This document shows, piece by piece, positions 1 to 12,159 of a stretch of 64,000 nucleotides of DNA. This stretch comes from Ectocarpus siliculosus (taxonomy: Eukaryota > Sar > Phaeophyceae > Ectocarpales > Ectocarpaceae), in NCBI GenBank assembly GCA_000310025.1, contig FN649743.1:3209903-3273902 (forward strand), read 5' to 3'. A program made the translations under genes and the position numbers. Position 1 is the stretch's first letter. Every line of letters begins with the position of its first letter. Under the pieces are notes generated by a model, which saw nothing but the letters and a program-made list of their open reading frames with translations, was not told the DNA's origin and ran no database searches.

Positions 1-2
1 TT

Positions 3-275
3 TTGCTAAGGAGGAAAGTGAGCTTCCTAGGCCATCGCATTAAAGATGGCAAGTTGATGATGGATGATAGCAAGGTGAAGGCCATCCAGGAATGGGATCC
101 ACCAACCAAGGTACCTCAACTCAGATCTTTCCTTGGTTTAGTTAATTACTACCGGCGGTTCATAAAGGGTTATTCGGGAAGGGCTGCTCCACTCACTGAT
201 CTTCTTAAGAAGAATAAGGCATGGGAATGGGATGAAAGATGCCAACAAGCCTTTGAGGACCTGAAGAAGGCTGTG
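3..275 (+). mobile_element. Ty3/gypsy reverse transcriptase fragment (plant-like)
   Basis: About 90 codons are open in one frame and match the C-terminal part of a Ty3/gypsy reverse transcriptase and the start of the connection to RNase H. Visible signatures are [26 protein letters not shown] and a W-x-W followed by C-x-x-AF. The wording is typical of land-plant chromovirus-type elements. The reading frame ends in a poly-G run at about 273-290, after which the sequence changes to GC-rich DNA with no element homology. No LTR, integrase or RNase H is present. It is a truncated remnant or a mis-joined contaminant read. Family assignment is firm; origin is uncertain. Confidence 0.85.
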
Positions 276-290
276 GGGGGGGGGGGGGGG
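273..290. repeat. Poly-G run at junction of retroelement fragment
   Basis: A homopolymer G run separates the retroelement coding sequence from unrelated downstream DNA. Coding similarity stops exactly here, so it may be a real breakpoint or an assembly join. Confidence 0.8.
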
Positions 291-1020
291 ATTGGAGAAG
301 ATGGTATGGAACGGAAGAGAAACGAAAAAAAAAGGCACTCAAGGCAGACTTTTCGTGTGTTTTTGTCCAAGAAACGTCGTCGTCCGTGAGAGCCGGCTGA
401 CCAATCAAAACACGCGAGTCTTTGCGGAGCCTTCTCTGCGACCCTTTCTTTGTGTGCGAATAGATCGTCGGTCGGAACGGTCAGACAGAGAGAGGGCACC
501 AAAATGGAGTCGAAAATGGGGGAAGAGACCACCACACACCCACAATCGCCAAGAATGGTGCCGTAGACGATGCCGAGAGGGGTTGTAAGCGGGGGGGAAC
601 AGAAGCACTGAGGGGGGAGAAAGAGGAGAATAGAAGGCGAGGCGGCACGCGGGGCGCCAAGACGCCAAGAGCGAGGGGCAGGAGAAGGGGGGGGGGGGCA
701 CAGCGGGAAACTGTGCGGTAGGTAAGATCTCCTCTCGCTCCCCCTATCTCGAGGCCCCGGGGTTTTCTATGTCTCCGTCTCGGTCTCCCTCTTTCTTCCT
801 CCCTGTGTCCCATCCCCCAACACCTTCCGCTACTCCTCTTCCTCCCTCTCCCTCTCAACCCTCCCTCTGTCCCTCCCCCCAAAATCCTTCCGTTACTCCT
901 CTCTCTGCCAACCCCGCCCTGTTCCTTCCGACAAAACCCTCGGCGCTCTCCTCTCCTCCCTCCCCTCCCTGTCGATCCTCACTCGATCCCTCCAACAAAG
1001 ACCTCCGTTAGTCCTCTTAC
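291..1020. other. No gene recognised; G- and C-rich low-complexity sequence
   Basis: The stretch contains a copy of the short dispersed motif near 389-417, a poly-G run near 686-697, and a C/T-rich tract on the plus strand (about 770-1010). It may contain the missing 3' exon(s) of the minus-strand membrane protein whose last visible donor is at 1020, but I could not identify them. Confidence 0.4.
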
Positions 1021-1383
1021 CGCTCAACGACACCGCCAACGCGGCGCAAATCCAGATGACCACGGCCACGAAGATGGTGCACGGGTTGATGCAGCAGGAC
1101 GCGGGGGCGCAGTCCCTGTGGCCGAAGGCGACGCACTGGTAGGTGCTAACGCTGATGGCGACGAAGAACGCTGTGAATACGAGCGACAGGATCAATACCG
1201 GCCACAACAGCCCCTTCCGCGCCCCCTCTGTATCGCTGACCGCGTCCGATATTGCTTGCACCTAAAATAGTAGGGCGGGGCAAGGAGATCAACCCAGAGG
1301 GGGCATATTATTTCAGGAGGTCAGAGCCGCGGTTCTTGAGGAAGACAACCACGTTCCGGATTGAGGGCAACAAGATCGGGGTA

Positions 1384-1421
<38 letters not shown>

Positions 1422-4020
1422 GAGAAGCACAAGCACAGTGAAAGAGACGTTTGGCCATCTCGTACAAACACCTGTGGCTGCACGTGCCAGTGCCAGTGAG
1501 TATGCGGCACGCTTCCGCTCAAGTCGCTGAGAAACCGTCAACATGATAGATTCGCAGAGTCACCTTAACCGCCACCACCGCCGAGAGCTACCGGACACAG
1601 AACCTAAGAGCTGAGGGGAGACCCGGTTCAAATTTGTGCCGCATAAAAAAAAGGCGTGCGAGAGCACGAAATGATTGTCAGGACTTGATTCCATCCCGGC
1701 ATCTTGCCAGGTGACCGTAAAAGACACGGATAAACAAATTGAGTACACAACACATATCACGAACAGTAACAAGAAAACAAAAAACAACACCACCAACAAC
1801 AAGAGAAACAAAAAACAACACCCACGACACCCGGTGCCCTTCGAGACACACTCACGTCGTCCGCGAGCTCCCCGAAGTTGTCCTCGCTGACGCCATCGAT
1901 CTCCGCCTGCACGCTCGCCGTCAAGGAGTTGATGTCGAACGCGTCGAGCAAGCTGGAGAGGATGGCCCCGTTGTCGCAGCCGTCCACGCTCTCCTGCAGT
2001 GCTTCGTACGACGCCGTCACTTCGTCCAGAGCCACGGAGGTGTCGTCGGCAAGGTTGAGAATCTTTCGCGCGGCGCGGCGGCGGCGGGCGCGCACACACA
2101 CACACACACACAGAGAAGGGCCGGCAGCGGGTACGCGGATAAGACTGCCGTTTACAGATTTGTAACTGTTTGGTTCGTTGAGGTTCGCTGGGCTGTTCGA
2201 GTCAAAAACACGCCAGATGTTCGAGCTTGGGAAACGTCGCAGCTGGCGGCTAGCTGTGGGCTGGTCCTGCTGCCTGCTGGTTATTGTTGTCTTGGCATCA
2301 CCCCTTCATGACACATACCTCCGAGGGGATCACTTGTGTATAAAAATAGTTAAGCTTTCGCTGGGAATTAGGCGAGCGTGTACGCGGGTGTGCGGTTCTG
2401 CGGGCAGGCGATCTGGGCGGAGCAACCCATCTCGAGTATCCCAGCCCTACAGATGTGAAGCTATGTGTTGGTAACAGGCTCTCTCTCTCTCATGAGAGAG
2501 TGTTCGGCAGGTATGGCTAATGTACAAGCCTTGCTGTACGGCGTTTCGTGGTTCTTTCTCTCTCTCACCGCAAGAATGTCGGTGGCATGAATCTACGAAA
2601 AATTTGTGGTTTTCTCTCTCTGTCTCTCACCGTGAGCATGTCTGTGGCCATGTTCTGCGTCGAGTCCTCGATGTTCGTCAGCCCGGAATCCGCCCTCTCC
2701 AGGCCCCAGATAGCCCCGGCAGCCGACGCGATGGCCGCCACGCTAGCCAACACCATGAAAATGTTTCCCCCGTAGTGGGTCTGCTTGCCGAACTGCATCC
2801 TGTGGGGGTCGTGACGGCGAGAAATTACCGTTCGGGGGGTTAGTGGGTGGGGAGAGGGTGGGACACGAAGCCACATTAATTTATACCTTGCTTTGGGGTT
2901 TTCACATTGTGAATAAAGGCTAGCAGGTTCAACGGTAGATTAGGCGCATTGTTTGCCGTCGAAGCTACTTCATAGGGGGCTGGCTACATGACTCCTCTTG
3001 CTCCATGCGGCCCGACTCCACACAGTAACATCTTGCGATGCTCATGGCGCGGGTATCGTCGGGTATTCGAACTCGAGGAACGTGGTGCCGTGAATGGCAT
3101 GCTCTCAGGGGATGCTGAAGCTTAGGCAACCCGGGCGTTTAGTCGGCCGGTTGTGTGGTGGTATCCTGTCGGGGGTTGTGGTGTTCATGTGGAACTGTCT
3201 GTGGTATCTATCTTGAACCGTGGCATCGTACAAACCCCGCGCTTCAGTCGGTCTGCAGCTATGCGGTGCTCTGGGCACGCGCTGTGTGCATCACGCACTG
3301 CTCTGTAGGTTAAAGCACACAGAGCTGCTGTTGCATTCAGTGGACCACTCCGTTGTTGAGACTACAGGACATGCTTGAAGAAAAAAAATCGAAAGCCTGT
3401 TTTACAGGAGGCTAGAACCAGTCGCGCTTGGGTTTTGGCGAAGAATGCACCAGATACTACACGCTGGCATTGACCTAACGTAAAGCCCGGATGGTACTGG
3501 TGAAGCTGCGTTTGGAACCTTTCGTGCAGCGAAGAAAGGCGCCGGGAATGTTCCGTGGGAAATCACAGCTGGCGATACGTCGCCACGCCATATCGGAACG
3601 TACCACACCGGCCGTGCCTGACATGAGTGCCGTGGGGCGTTTTCAAGCTATGCGTTCGGTAACGAGACGGACCTCGTCTTTCATCCAAGTAACACCACGA
3701 AAGCCGACCTGTACCACCTCTCGGGGAAAAAGCATCGGAGGCGCATCCGTACGATTGCGATTAAAAAATTCAAGACCAGATAACGTGAATTCGCGCAGCA
3801 GTAATGTGTTGGCTTCTGTATGTGACTGACCACCAGTTGAACCTGAAAAGTGACTACAGGCACTTTGTGGAGACAGAGTGGGTACAATAGTAGGTAACCG
3901 ACCTCTCTCGCAGGCGTTCCTGTCTTGACGTCCCCAGGCACTTGTACAGGCAGGGGATCAGGCAGCACGCGAGCAGACCGGCCACGAGAAATACTATGAT
4001 GAGCGTCGCCAGCCCAGCAC
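1021..4020 (-). CDS. Multi-pass membrane protein, prominin/tweety-like topology (partial)
   Basis: Four minus-strand exons chain with consistent phases: 4020-3903, 2799-2631, 2062-1856 and 1261-1021. Donors are GTCGGT, GTGAGA, GTGAGT and GTAAGA. The order encoded is a first membrane segment (LATLIIVFLVAGLLACC) followed by a Cys-rich juxtamembrane stretch, a second segment (NIFMVLASVAAIASAAGAIW), an acidic loop of about 90 residues, then two more segments (LLWPVLILSLVFTAFFVAI and TIFVAVVIWICAALAVSL) flanking a Cys-rich hairpin. A Cys-rich cytosolic turn, a long loop and paired C-terminal segments resemble prominin or tweety proteins, but no diagnostic motif was seen, so that label is inference. 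The N-terminal exon(s) above 4020 and the end below 1021 were not found. The last exon ends in phase 1, so at least one more must follow. Confidence 0.6.
1385..1418. repeat. (AG)n microsatellite
   Basis: A run of AG dinucleotides lies in the region upstream of the minus-strand exon at 1261-1021, inside the intron between the 2062-1856 and 1261-1021 exons. Confidence 0.95.
2094..2112. repeat. (CA)n microsatellite beside a splice acceptor
   Basis: The CA run reads as TG repeats on the minus strand and lies about 30 bases upstream of the acceptor of the exon starting at 2062, inside the preceding intron. Confidence 0.9.
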
Positions 4021-4416
4021 CTTTCAGAAACGTTTCACGGAGCCGAAAGGACAAGCAGCAGCAGCAGCAGCAGCGGCGGCGGCAGCATCGTAGTAGCGGC
4101 CGTCGGCGATAAAGTCAGTCGTGTTATCGATCTCACGTGGCTCGCCTGGAACGAAATTCTCCGTCAGTCATCATCCTATGCATAGCATTGTAGGACACTT
4201 CGAGAACGAACCAAAATTCGAGCGCGGGGCGAGGCCGGCAGGTTGAAGAGTGCTAAATATCTACGGCCAGAAGTAAAGTGTTGTTCCGAGCAAGCGCCCC
4301 GATTGTAATCGCCCTTTGTGCCCCAAAAACTGATGGCGAACAAAAAAAAAAACATGTCAGCAGCGTACGCATGTATATACACAAATGGAAATAGGTGTGT
4401 CGGGTCTCCATGAATA

Positions 4417-4458
4417 CCATTGACCGCGCTAATCTGCTGACCAATGAAAACACGCCAG
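4417..4458 (+). repeat. Short dispersed motif, copy
   Basis: About 42 bp resembling ACCGCGCTAATCTGCTGACC followed by AATGAAAACACGCCAG. A truncated copy of its 5' half follows at 4537-4553. Other copies are at 389-417, 9670-9711 and (reverse) 49690-49724. Confidence 0.75.
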
Positions 4459-5568
4459 CCTCAGTGCGTCTAAAATGGGAAAACCATGCGAAAGGCTCAA
4501 CGTGAGTGTGAGTGTCTACAGTAGATCGTTACTATAGCATCGACCGCGCTAAACTTTTTTTGTCTTACTGGGGTAATGTAGGTACTTGAACGGTCTCTGG
4601 ACAAGACACACGGCGGCATGTCTCGATCTCTGATGAAGCAGCTTCCGGGGGGGGAAGCGACCAGGGCCCGAAAACAGAACAACCAACGTGGGCAGCAACG
4701 TCTGGTTCGTATGTAGGGGAGTAGATAATCCTTCTACAGCAGTAGTAAATGCCGTAGTGGAGGCACGGTGTGGGGGCACCTGTACCGCGGCATATACTGC
4801 TGCAGTCGTACATCATGGTGATCGATGTTGAAAAACAAGGGCGGCTTCTCTTGGAGAAAGTCGAAGTACAACGTAGTAGTGGCTGGCTGGTGTTCTCGAT
4901 GAAGGCGTCAAACACATGTGTGCTCTGTAGACGGGGCTAAACGTGCAACATGAGGTGTAGAGTAACCGCTTCTCTCCGAGCCCGAGCCCAAAAAGGGATA
5001 CAATATGAGAAAAGGTGCGGACCCCGCCCGCTGCCGGTGTGCAGCTCATGATGTTTGCATGGACGCTTGTTGAAGAGATTCCAGAATCGTGAGCGTTGTG
5101 CTGCCACAGGTATGGTTGTCAGGCAGAAAGGTTGTACGACGGCGGTTGGGGTTGCTTGATTTTTGCTGTAGACGAGGTTTCACCCTCCACGACGAAACAA
5201 CGGATATACTTCCCGAGGAACGGTTCGGGACTTTCCGAAAGGTCATGCACACAGACAAAGACTGTTCCGCACGATCGCACGATCCACATTTCTATCAAAG
5301 GTGTTGTACTGTAGTCTAGCTGATGAAACAATTCCATTCACGAAGAAGCCCGGCCATCGCCCCTAACGCCCAACGCCACCTGTCGGTACCGCTGCCAACG
5401 CCGGCGTCAAACAACACGACGTACAACACTCCTGTCACATGACAAGCAATACAGAAGAGCGAACAGAAACTGCAAGCTGGGGCGGCCCACACAGAGCTAC
5501 AGCTCTATAAGCCGCTGCCTTTCGTACTCAGCGTTGTACTTGGGGTTGGCGCCACTGGCAGTGACATC

Positions 5569-5777
5569 CTACACCACACTTTCCGAAACGCAATATATCT
5601 CACTGTACTGGGCGTCCTCGACGTCGAAGTCGTTCTCCCGAAGCCCGTCGAGGAGGTCATGGTTTGCCTCCACGGACGCCCCGGGGGTGAAGGTCGCCGG
5701 CTCGTAGTCGGAAGAGTATACCGAGATGTTGTCGTACCATGCGTCGCCGCCGGTGGCGCTCGTAGTAGTCATAGGTA
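5569..5777 (-). CDS. Terminal exon of an unidentified minus-strand gene
   Basis: A minus-strand reading frame of 68 codons ends at a TGA/TAA-class stop at 5569 and is preceded by a plausible acceptor (TGTAG) just above 5777. The encoded tail is acidic and tyrosine-rich (for example DAWYDNISVYSSDYEP, then DFDVEDAQYSE near the end), as expected of a cytoplasmic C-terminus. The frame stays open without a stop up to 6132 (187 codons in all), but the upstream part is low-complexity and less protein-like. It cannot belong to the membrane gene at 4020-1021, because it carries a stop upstream of those exons. It may be the end of a neighbouring paralogue. Function unknown. Confidence 0.45.
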
Positions 5778-6137
5778 CTACACGCAGCAGGCGAGCGCAG
5801 GTTCGGAAAAAGGGAGAGTTGGACGGGGGCAGGGCGTGTCCTCCGCTTGTGAGCTCTCTCGAACCAGGCCTCAGTGAAGTGGCCAGTAGGATGCTGCAAT
5901 AATGGGAGGCCCACCGAAAGTTCTCGGATAAAGGATAAAAGGCAGCATCGGCAACCACCCGGCCCCCCCCCGGCCCCCCCCGAATCTCATTTTTTTTTCT
6001 GTGCGTGGGGGGTGGAACAAACTTGGCCGTTTTGAGCCAGTTTCTGGTTTTGTTCCACCTGCTCTCAACACCTCCGGTACCTGCTGCGACGATCCTAGAG
6101 AGAGTTAGAAAGTCAACACAACACGCACGCATCCACC

Positions 6138-9100
6138 ATGGGAAACAAGGCTTCCGTTCTGTTCGGCACTGGTCCTCAGGTGCGCCTTTTTAGCTTCGCA
6201 GTAGATGCCGTGATCGGAGCGGTTCGGTGAGTTGGTGCCCCGTCTGCATGTCATTGGAGATTTTCAGTACCCTCTGACTCTCTGACAGCAGGGAGGAACA
6301 TCAAGTTTACGCCGGGGAGCGGGCTCGCAGCTCCCAAACACGTGGATCCTGGATCCCAGATCAATCGTGCGGGACTATGCGCACCGATAGCTGACCGTGC
6401 TGACCGCGATATCGACATCTCTAGGCGCCGCCGGCCGCGAGCTCGAGAAAACGCGATCATTTTTCTCTCATCGCCCTCTCCGCAACCATGATGGTTCTGT
6501 TGTCGACGTGCAAGATACACTTGCAAGTGGTAGATATGATACCCAGGGCACTCAGCCCGGGAAGGTGTTCAACGTCGCGCGCACACACCCGTCCTAGGGA
6601 AACCCGTCGTGATGTGGGCTTGTCTCCCTTCCGCGCTGTGTTGTGTAGTCGGCGGAAACTGGCGCCCCCGCAAAGCATGCTCTACATTTTGGTGTGCAAA
6701 CCGCCGTAGATATGGTATTACACAGCAGCCGGTAGCAAGGTACCATACACGGCAACTGTACACGGCAACTGCTGTACACGGCAACTGCTGTTATTTCGAT
6801 TGCTGTGTACATGGTGGGAAGATGATGTAGATCATGTAGCCTTGGCCGCACACCAGAAGACGTGGAGATTGACGTTCAGATTCAAGGAGACGGCCGAGAC
6901 TACCAGTAGTGTACCGTGGTACTCTTCTTCGTGTGTAGTACGTTGTTGAAATATAAAACATCTCGTGTTCTCGGGAGAGAGGTGAAGCACGCGCGACAAC
7001 CCTATGCAGAGGTAGTATAGGCTGCTCGCCGTCAGAGCGCAGCGCCAGCTACTTCAGCGGTATAATTGGTATGTGTGTATCATACAACACGCTCTGTGCA
7101 CCCCACAGCAGCATTTTTTAAAGGCGGCCCCGTAATTCAATTTCAACGACGGTTTGGGATTGTACCTTGTCAGCATCGCTCTTTGTGCATGTCTACTTGT
7201 AGGGAATCCCCACCCATCGGCACAGCTACGCCCCCCTGCGTCGCCAAGCGGGTCCTCACCTGGAAAACGCGCACGTAACCCCCCCCCACCAACCCATGGC
7301 ATATGCACCTGGATTGGCGCAGCAAACGCATGGATGACCGACCACCTTCGGTTTCATCCAAGTGGAAACCGGCATGTCGCTCGGTCCCGGGATGCGAAGT
7401 CAATTAGTCCAACGACTACGGCATGCGTTTACATGAGTGTACCCCCCCCCCCCCCCTTGCCCATCCTCAACAGAACATCATGTCTGACACGGAAGAAGGC
7501 CCTTCGGGCGAGACGGCGGTGGGCGGGAGCAAGAGCACCAGGCCCGCGGCCATGACGGCGGAGGAACAGGCGGAGCAGACCCGCTACTCGGAGCTGTTCG
7601 GCGGCAAGCCCAAGCCCAAGCCCAAGCCCAAGCCGAAGGCAGGGGGGGGAGCTTCCGAGGTGGGTGGTGTTTGCGGGGGGACGGGGTGAGAGGGACAGGA
7701 GAGTGCTCGCGATTGTTGTTTCGCGGCGGCGGGTGGAGGTGTGGGTGTGTTTTTGGCGGAACTGCTGTAGGTTCGAACAAGTCGCATTGGCGGGGGCGGT
7801 ATCGGCGGCGACAGCAGCTTCCGCACCCCGCTGCTGTAGCAGATGCGCGATGTTTTCCGTTCTTTCTTCGTACAGTATCGTGCTCCGCTGCACCAGTTGC
7901 TTCCTCCGATGGTGTCGCATCCAGTTGTTGAGTTTTTGTCGGAGGCGGCGGATGGGGAGAACGGGGAGGAGGGTCATGTCTCCAGCTTGACCATTCGATG
8001 GTGTGGCTTCCCGGTAGTCTGGTCTCTATTGTGTGCCGCGGCGGGCTGGTGATGTGCAGGTGTTGAAACTGTCACTTGCTAGAATGTGTTGGGACGCACA
8101 CAGCCGTGGTGTCACTGTGAGCCAAGACGGGCTTGTGTCAAGTGCAAGAAGATCATCGATGCCTTCCAGTCCCTGTCTAGGTTGCATCACGCACCTCTCC
8201 CCCTCTCTGCACCTCCTCTTCTTCACGCAAATGCCGGAGCACTCTGGTAGATATTCACAGGGAAAGATGTGTGCACCCATTCGCGTGCCCGAAGCAAACA
8301 GGAAAGCATTCAACCGTTGACACTCAGCGTTGGAGGTAGCGGGCGCGTATGTCTTTCTCGTGGAAACGAAAGCTATGTAGAATACAGTTATACAATCGTG
8401 CAAATGAAAACTCGAGACGTTGACAACATGACGGACGTAGCGCGATGAACTGCTGTGTGCCCCCTTTCATCCGCGCTAAGGTGCCCGCGGGGAATCAATG
8501 GTTCCGCAACAGGACATACCAAACGCAAATTAAGTGTAACATGTGTTTCATCCCCGCGGAAATTTTCCCTTCCTGAACATGTACACACGCCAACATGAAG
8601 GGTCGTTCCACGCGAAGCACAACCGCCCCTGCCAAGAGAAAACCCGCGGCAACGAGGCAAAAGAAGAAGCAGCGCTCCGACAAGGGCACCTCAGCCGCCG
8701 CCGCCGCCGCAGCAGCAGCGGCAGCCACGGAAAGCGGCGGCGCTACCCGTGCCCCGGAGGGCGAGCACGACCGCTACGCGTCGGGGGACGAAGGCCGGGG
8801 GGAGGGGGGGGACTCTGACCCGGGGTCTCCGTACCGGGGTAAGGCGGCCTGGGCGGTGGGGACGCCCGCGGCGGCCGGGGGCAAGGGCAAGGGAGACAAG
8901 CAATGTGCGCCGGCAGTGACGTGAGTATTTGTTTCATGTGCATGCTGTAGGTGTGTTTGATACGAATATGTTTTGACTTGCATCTGTATCGCGCCAACTT
9001 GCTGGCCAATGACAAGCCGTCGGTTCCCCGACACGGAAGCAGCGCTATTGATGTTCTAATCCGCGGCGCCCCTCGTCCGGATGTGTGTGTGTCGGGGGGG

Positions 9101-12100
9101 GAGTAATTGCATTTACGTTTCTTTTCTTGTAGTTGCTGGTTGCTTTACATCAGTTGGTATCCTTGCAACCTTCGGAGGTTTGGTCCGCCGGTTCGAATCT
9201 GGGCGCAGTCAGACGAGTTTTCGCTGAGACTAACCTGTACTCTAGGGCTTGTACCACCCCCGCGCTACCACTGAACCTTGCGCTGAGATTCACGCTTGCA
9301 CTAAGACTAGCCCCGACCCTGGCCATGACACACGCCCTGCCAACGAGGAGCTAACCCTCACGTCGAAACAGTCCCCCGCTCTACACAGACGGACCGGGAC
9401 GCTACGGCTAACGCTTTCGCTAGCCCTAACCCTGACCGTGACACACAACTTCCAGCAAGGAGGAGCGCCAGAAGAAGCTTGCCGCGGCCATCTCGGCGAA
9501 GATCACAGACCTGGAGAAGGGCGCAGGCGACGGAGGAGGCCGAGGAGCCCCGGCGGGGCAGGAGCACGGCACCCGGGAGGTAAATGTCTCAAGTTTTTTT
9601 GCGGGTGACGGATTGTCGATTTTTTTTCGGGGCGCTTTTTCTGTGTGTGTATTTTGTGTGTTATAGTTTGCATCGACCGCGCTAGCCGGCTGACCAATGA
9701 AAATACGCCAGTCATATCGTGGTACATATGTGTAGTGTGTGGCTGCTACGAGGCTTGCTTCGAAGCATGGTGATGCACGCAGTTTTTTTTTTGCTTTCTT
9801 CTAACGGCGTTGTTATCATATTATACGCTGCGTCATGATATCAGTACCCCGCCGCCGCCACCTCTGTGCATGCACCCTCCACCGTTTCGGTTCCGTCGAT
9901 TCTCATAAGCCGGTGGCCGCCGTTGCCGGGGGAGCGACCGACGCCGCGCGGGCGCGGGCCGCGGTAACCAACGCTTTGTTTGCGGGCGCAGAGCCGACGG
10001 GGAGGCCTTCAAAGGAGCTGTTGGTGAGCGTTGGCGGCGGAGGGGTCCTGCTGGACGGCAACAACCACGGGGCCGCCGGGGGGGCGAGCGGGGCGGCGGC
10101 GGCGGCGTCCGGCGTGACGGGAAAGAACACCAGTCCCAGGCCGGCACCGCAGCGCAACTACAAGCTCAAGGTGGGGGTTAGGTTCGTCGGGTCATGAGAG
10201 GCGTTGTCGTGATTCGGTGGTGGAACGTGCGCTCGTCCCAGGCTCGACGTATGTGTCTCTCCAAGAGCAGCGACGACGGCCGCGCTAGTATCGTAGGGCA
10301 GGGTAAGACCCTGGCCAATCATTTGTCGAGAGATCCGTCCGCGGATGCATCAACAGAGGTATTGCAGTCGGTGTCGGGTTGTACCGTTGCTCGGAAACCT
10401 CTTTGTTGCCAGTAGTTCGAGCTCTGAATGTGCCCCCCCTGAAAGGATGCAGTGTGTTCCGTACTCCGTGGCGTCTTGTCTTGCTGCATACTAGACATGT
10501 TCCCGTGCGGTGACGCGCCTTTGTGAAAACACTGAAATTGACGGCGCCGAAGCAAATTTGCTTCATGCTTCTTCTCCAAAGACTGGCGTTCATTCCACGG
10601 CCGATGTTCGATGTTTGGGGCATGTAGACATTTTTCGCTCAGAGATTCATGGCCTACGCAACCTTGCCTCTGGGAAAATAGTGATATCCCGCGGAGCGTG
10701 GGTGCGCCGTCTTCCAGTCTCCGATCTTCGTGACAGGGTGTGCCGCGTGGCCATCACCAACTCACTTCTCACCGCCACCCCTCCCTTCCCTATTCTACCC
10801 CCCCCCTCCATCCACCTCGCTCCTCTCGCCATCCTACGCTTTTTTTTATACGCCTGTCGTCTACAGAACTGAAGCGAATGGTATGTCGGAAGTTGTTGTA
10901 GCAGTTCACGAGGTGGACGCACGTGCTTAGCTTGCAAGAAGGGGGCCACGGTGCGGAGGGTAAATGGAACAGGGGTTTACGATGGTCTACCGGATGGGTT
11001 CGTGCCAAATGCCAAAGAAACGCAAGCTCGTTTCCGGTCGGTGGCAAAGGATGAAGGCACCGAGGGGGCTCGGAAGTGCGGCGGAAATTTGATTTGGTCG
11101 TCCCTCGCCGTTTCGTTTTACCTTTTTTTTGGTTCGTGGATGTACATAGTGCAGATATGCATAGCTGGGTGTGAGCCATACCACGGGTGTGTGTGTGTGT
11201 GTGTGAGTTGCGTGAAGTGTGGCCTTGAGTTGGCGTCTTGTTTTCAGCCTATGCGGTAGCGGTGGCGTCTCTTTCGTTTTCGTGGGGGGGGAGGTGAAGT
11301 TTGCCCGGCCCTAGAGAGCGCTGGGTCGAAACCGTTGGAACCGGTGTAGGCAAGGCAAGACAATATGGCGTCTACCCTCCGGCGACTCCGCCGCTTGTTT
11401 GGCCGTGTCTCAAGGGCGTCGTTGTTTCTGCGAGCCAAGGTGGGAACATACTCGCAACAGCGTGGAGAATGGCCGTACCGGAGGTGGGGATATGACTTCG
11501 TCATTCTTACGAGGTACACGGGGGTGCTCGATTTTCTGACGGACGGCGTATGCACGAAGGTAGCGAAGCGTCCAACACGTGCCACGCTGGGTTTTTAGCC
11601 TCTTGCTGTGTTGCTGTGTTGCTGTGTGTATGTGTTGGGTCTGGTGGAGCGGATGGGATGGGGTGGGATGGGACAGGACGGAACGGGCAGAATGGATAGG
11701 ATGGGATGGAATGGGACACGGAACGCCATCAGTGGCAGATTTGGAGGAGGAGATACTCTGTGGCAGCAGCTGCGGTGGTTCCGGGGTTTGAAAGCGTGCG
11801 TAGTCGATCAGTGAACCCCGGTGGCTTGCCTGCGTTGCGAATCGCTTATCGTGTGTGTTGGCATGTGGAACGCCAGCAGGGTGGGCGGGGGGAAGGGGGG
11901 AAGGGTGACCGTCCATCTGGCTTGTGTGCGGCGGAATCAGGGACGGGCCAACGGCTGCCTCGCGCGCACGGAACCGGAACCGCCACTGGTCTGTAGTTGG
12001 TGGGGTCGTTGTCCATTGTTGCTTTTCGTTCAAGGGCCACGTGCTGTTGTGGTAGTACTACCATACGCCCACCTCGCACCTCTACCACCCCCAGGCGGGA

Positions 12101-12159
12101 GCACTTGAGGAGTTGACAGACCAGGGAAGTGAGAGCGGAGGGGGAGTTGCCGGCGCAGG
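6138..12159 (+). CDS. Unrecognised low-complexity protein, possible N-myristoylation site
   Basis: Plus-strand exons join in phase: 6138-6179, 7474-7659, 8601-8920, 9456-9579 and 9910-10170 (311 codons). A further exon at 12095-12159 is tentative. The chosen ATG at 6138 opens MGNKASVLFG, which fits an N-myristoylation signal (Gly2, Ser6). Exon 2 follows an exceptional poly-C acceptor tract. It encodes an acidic stretch ending in a KP dipeptide repeat. Exon 3 is basic (KRKPAATRQKKK), then poly-Ala, then Gly-rich. Exon 4 has a short helical segment EERQKKLAAAISAKITDLEK. Exon 5 is Ala/Gly-rich. No domain is recognised. The acceptor of exon 3 is weak, and the ATG at 8595 could instead start a separate gene. 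The 3' end is not found. Confidence 0.5.
6749..6792. repeat. Short tandem repeat, unit about 16 bp
   Basis: The unit TGTACACGGCAACTGC and close variants recur about three times in a row inside the first intron of the 6138 gene. Confidence 0.85.
7376..7456 (+). repeat. Partial copy of the 252-bp dispersed repeat ending in poly-C
   Basis: The sequence GATGCGAAGTCAATTAGTCC and the following AACGACTACGGCATGC match the end of the repeat at 37449-37709 with scattered differences. As in that copy, it ends in a poly-C tract. Only the terminal 65 or so bases are present. The tract lies directly upstream of the acceptor at 7473. Confidence 0.75.
9670..9711 (+). repeat. Short dispersed motif, copy
   Basis: This is the best-preserved copy: GCATCGACCGCGCTAGCCGG, then CTGACCAATGAAAATACGCC. 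It lies in an intron of the 6138 gene. Confidence 0.8.

Noticed and set aside
9172-9215. tRNA gene or SINE from a B-box-like GGTTCGAATCT
   Set aside because: No matching acceptor stem, D arm or anticodon arm can be folded around it; a single B-box-like match is expected by chance.
11244-11585. Overlapping ORFs on both strands near 11300-11600
   Set aside because: Basic, low-information peptides on both strands with no motif and no in-phase splice partners.
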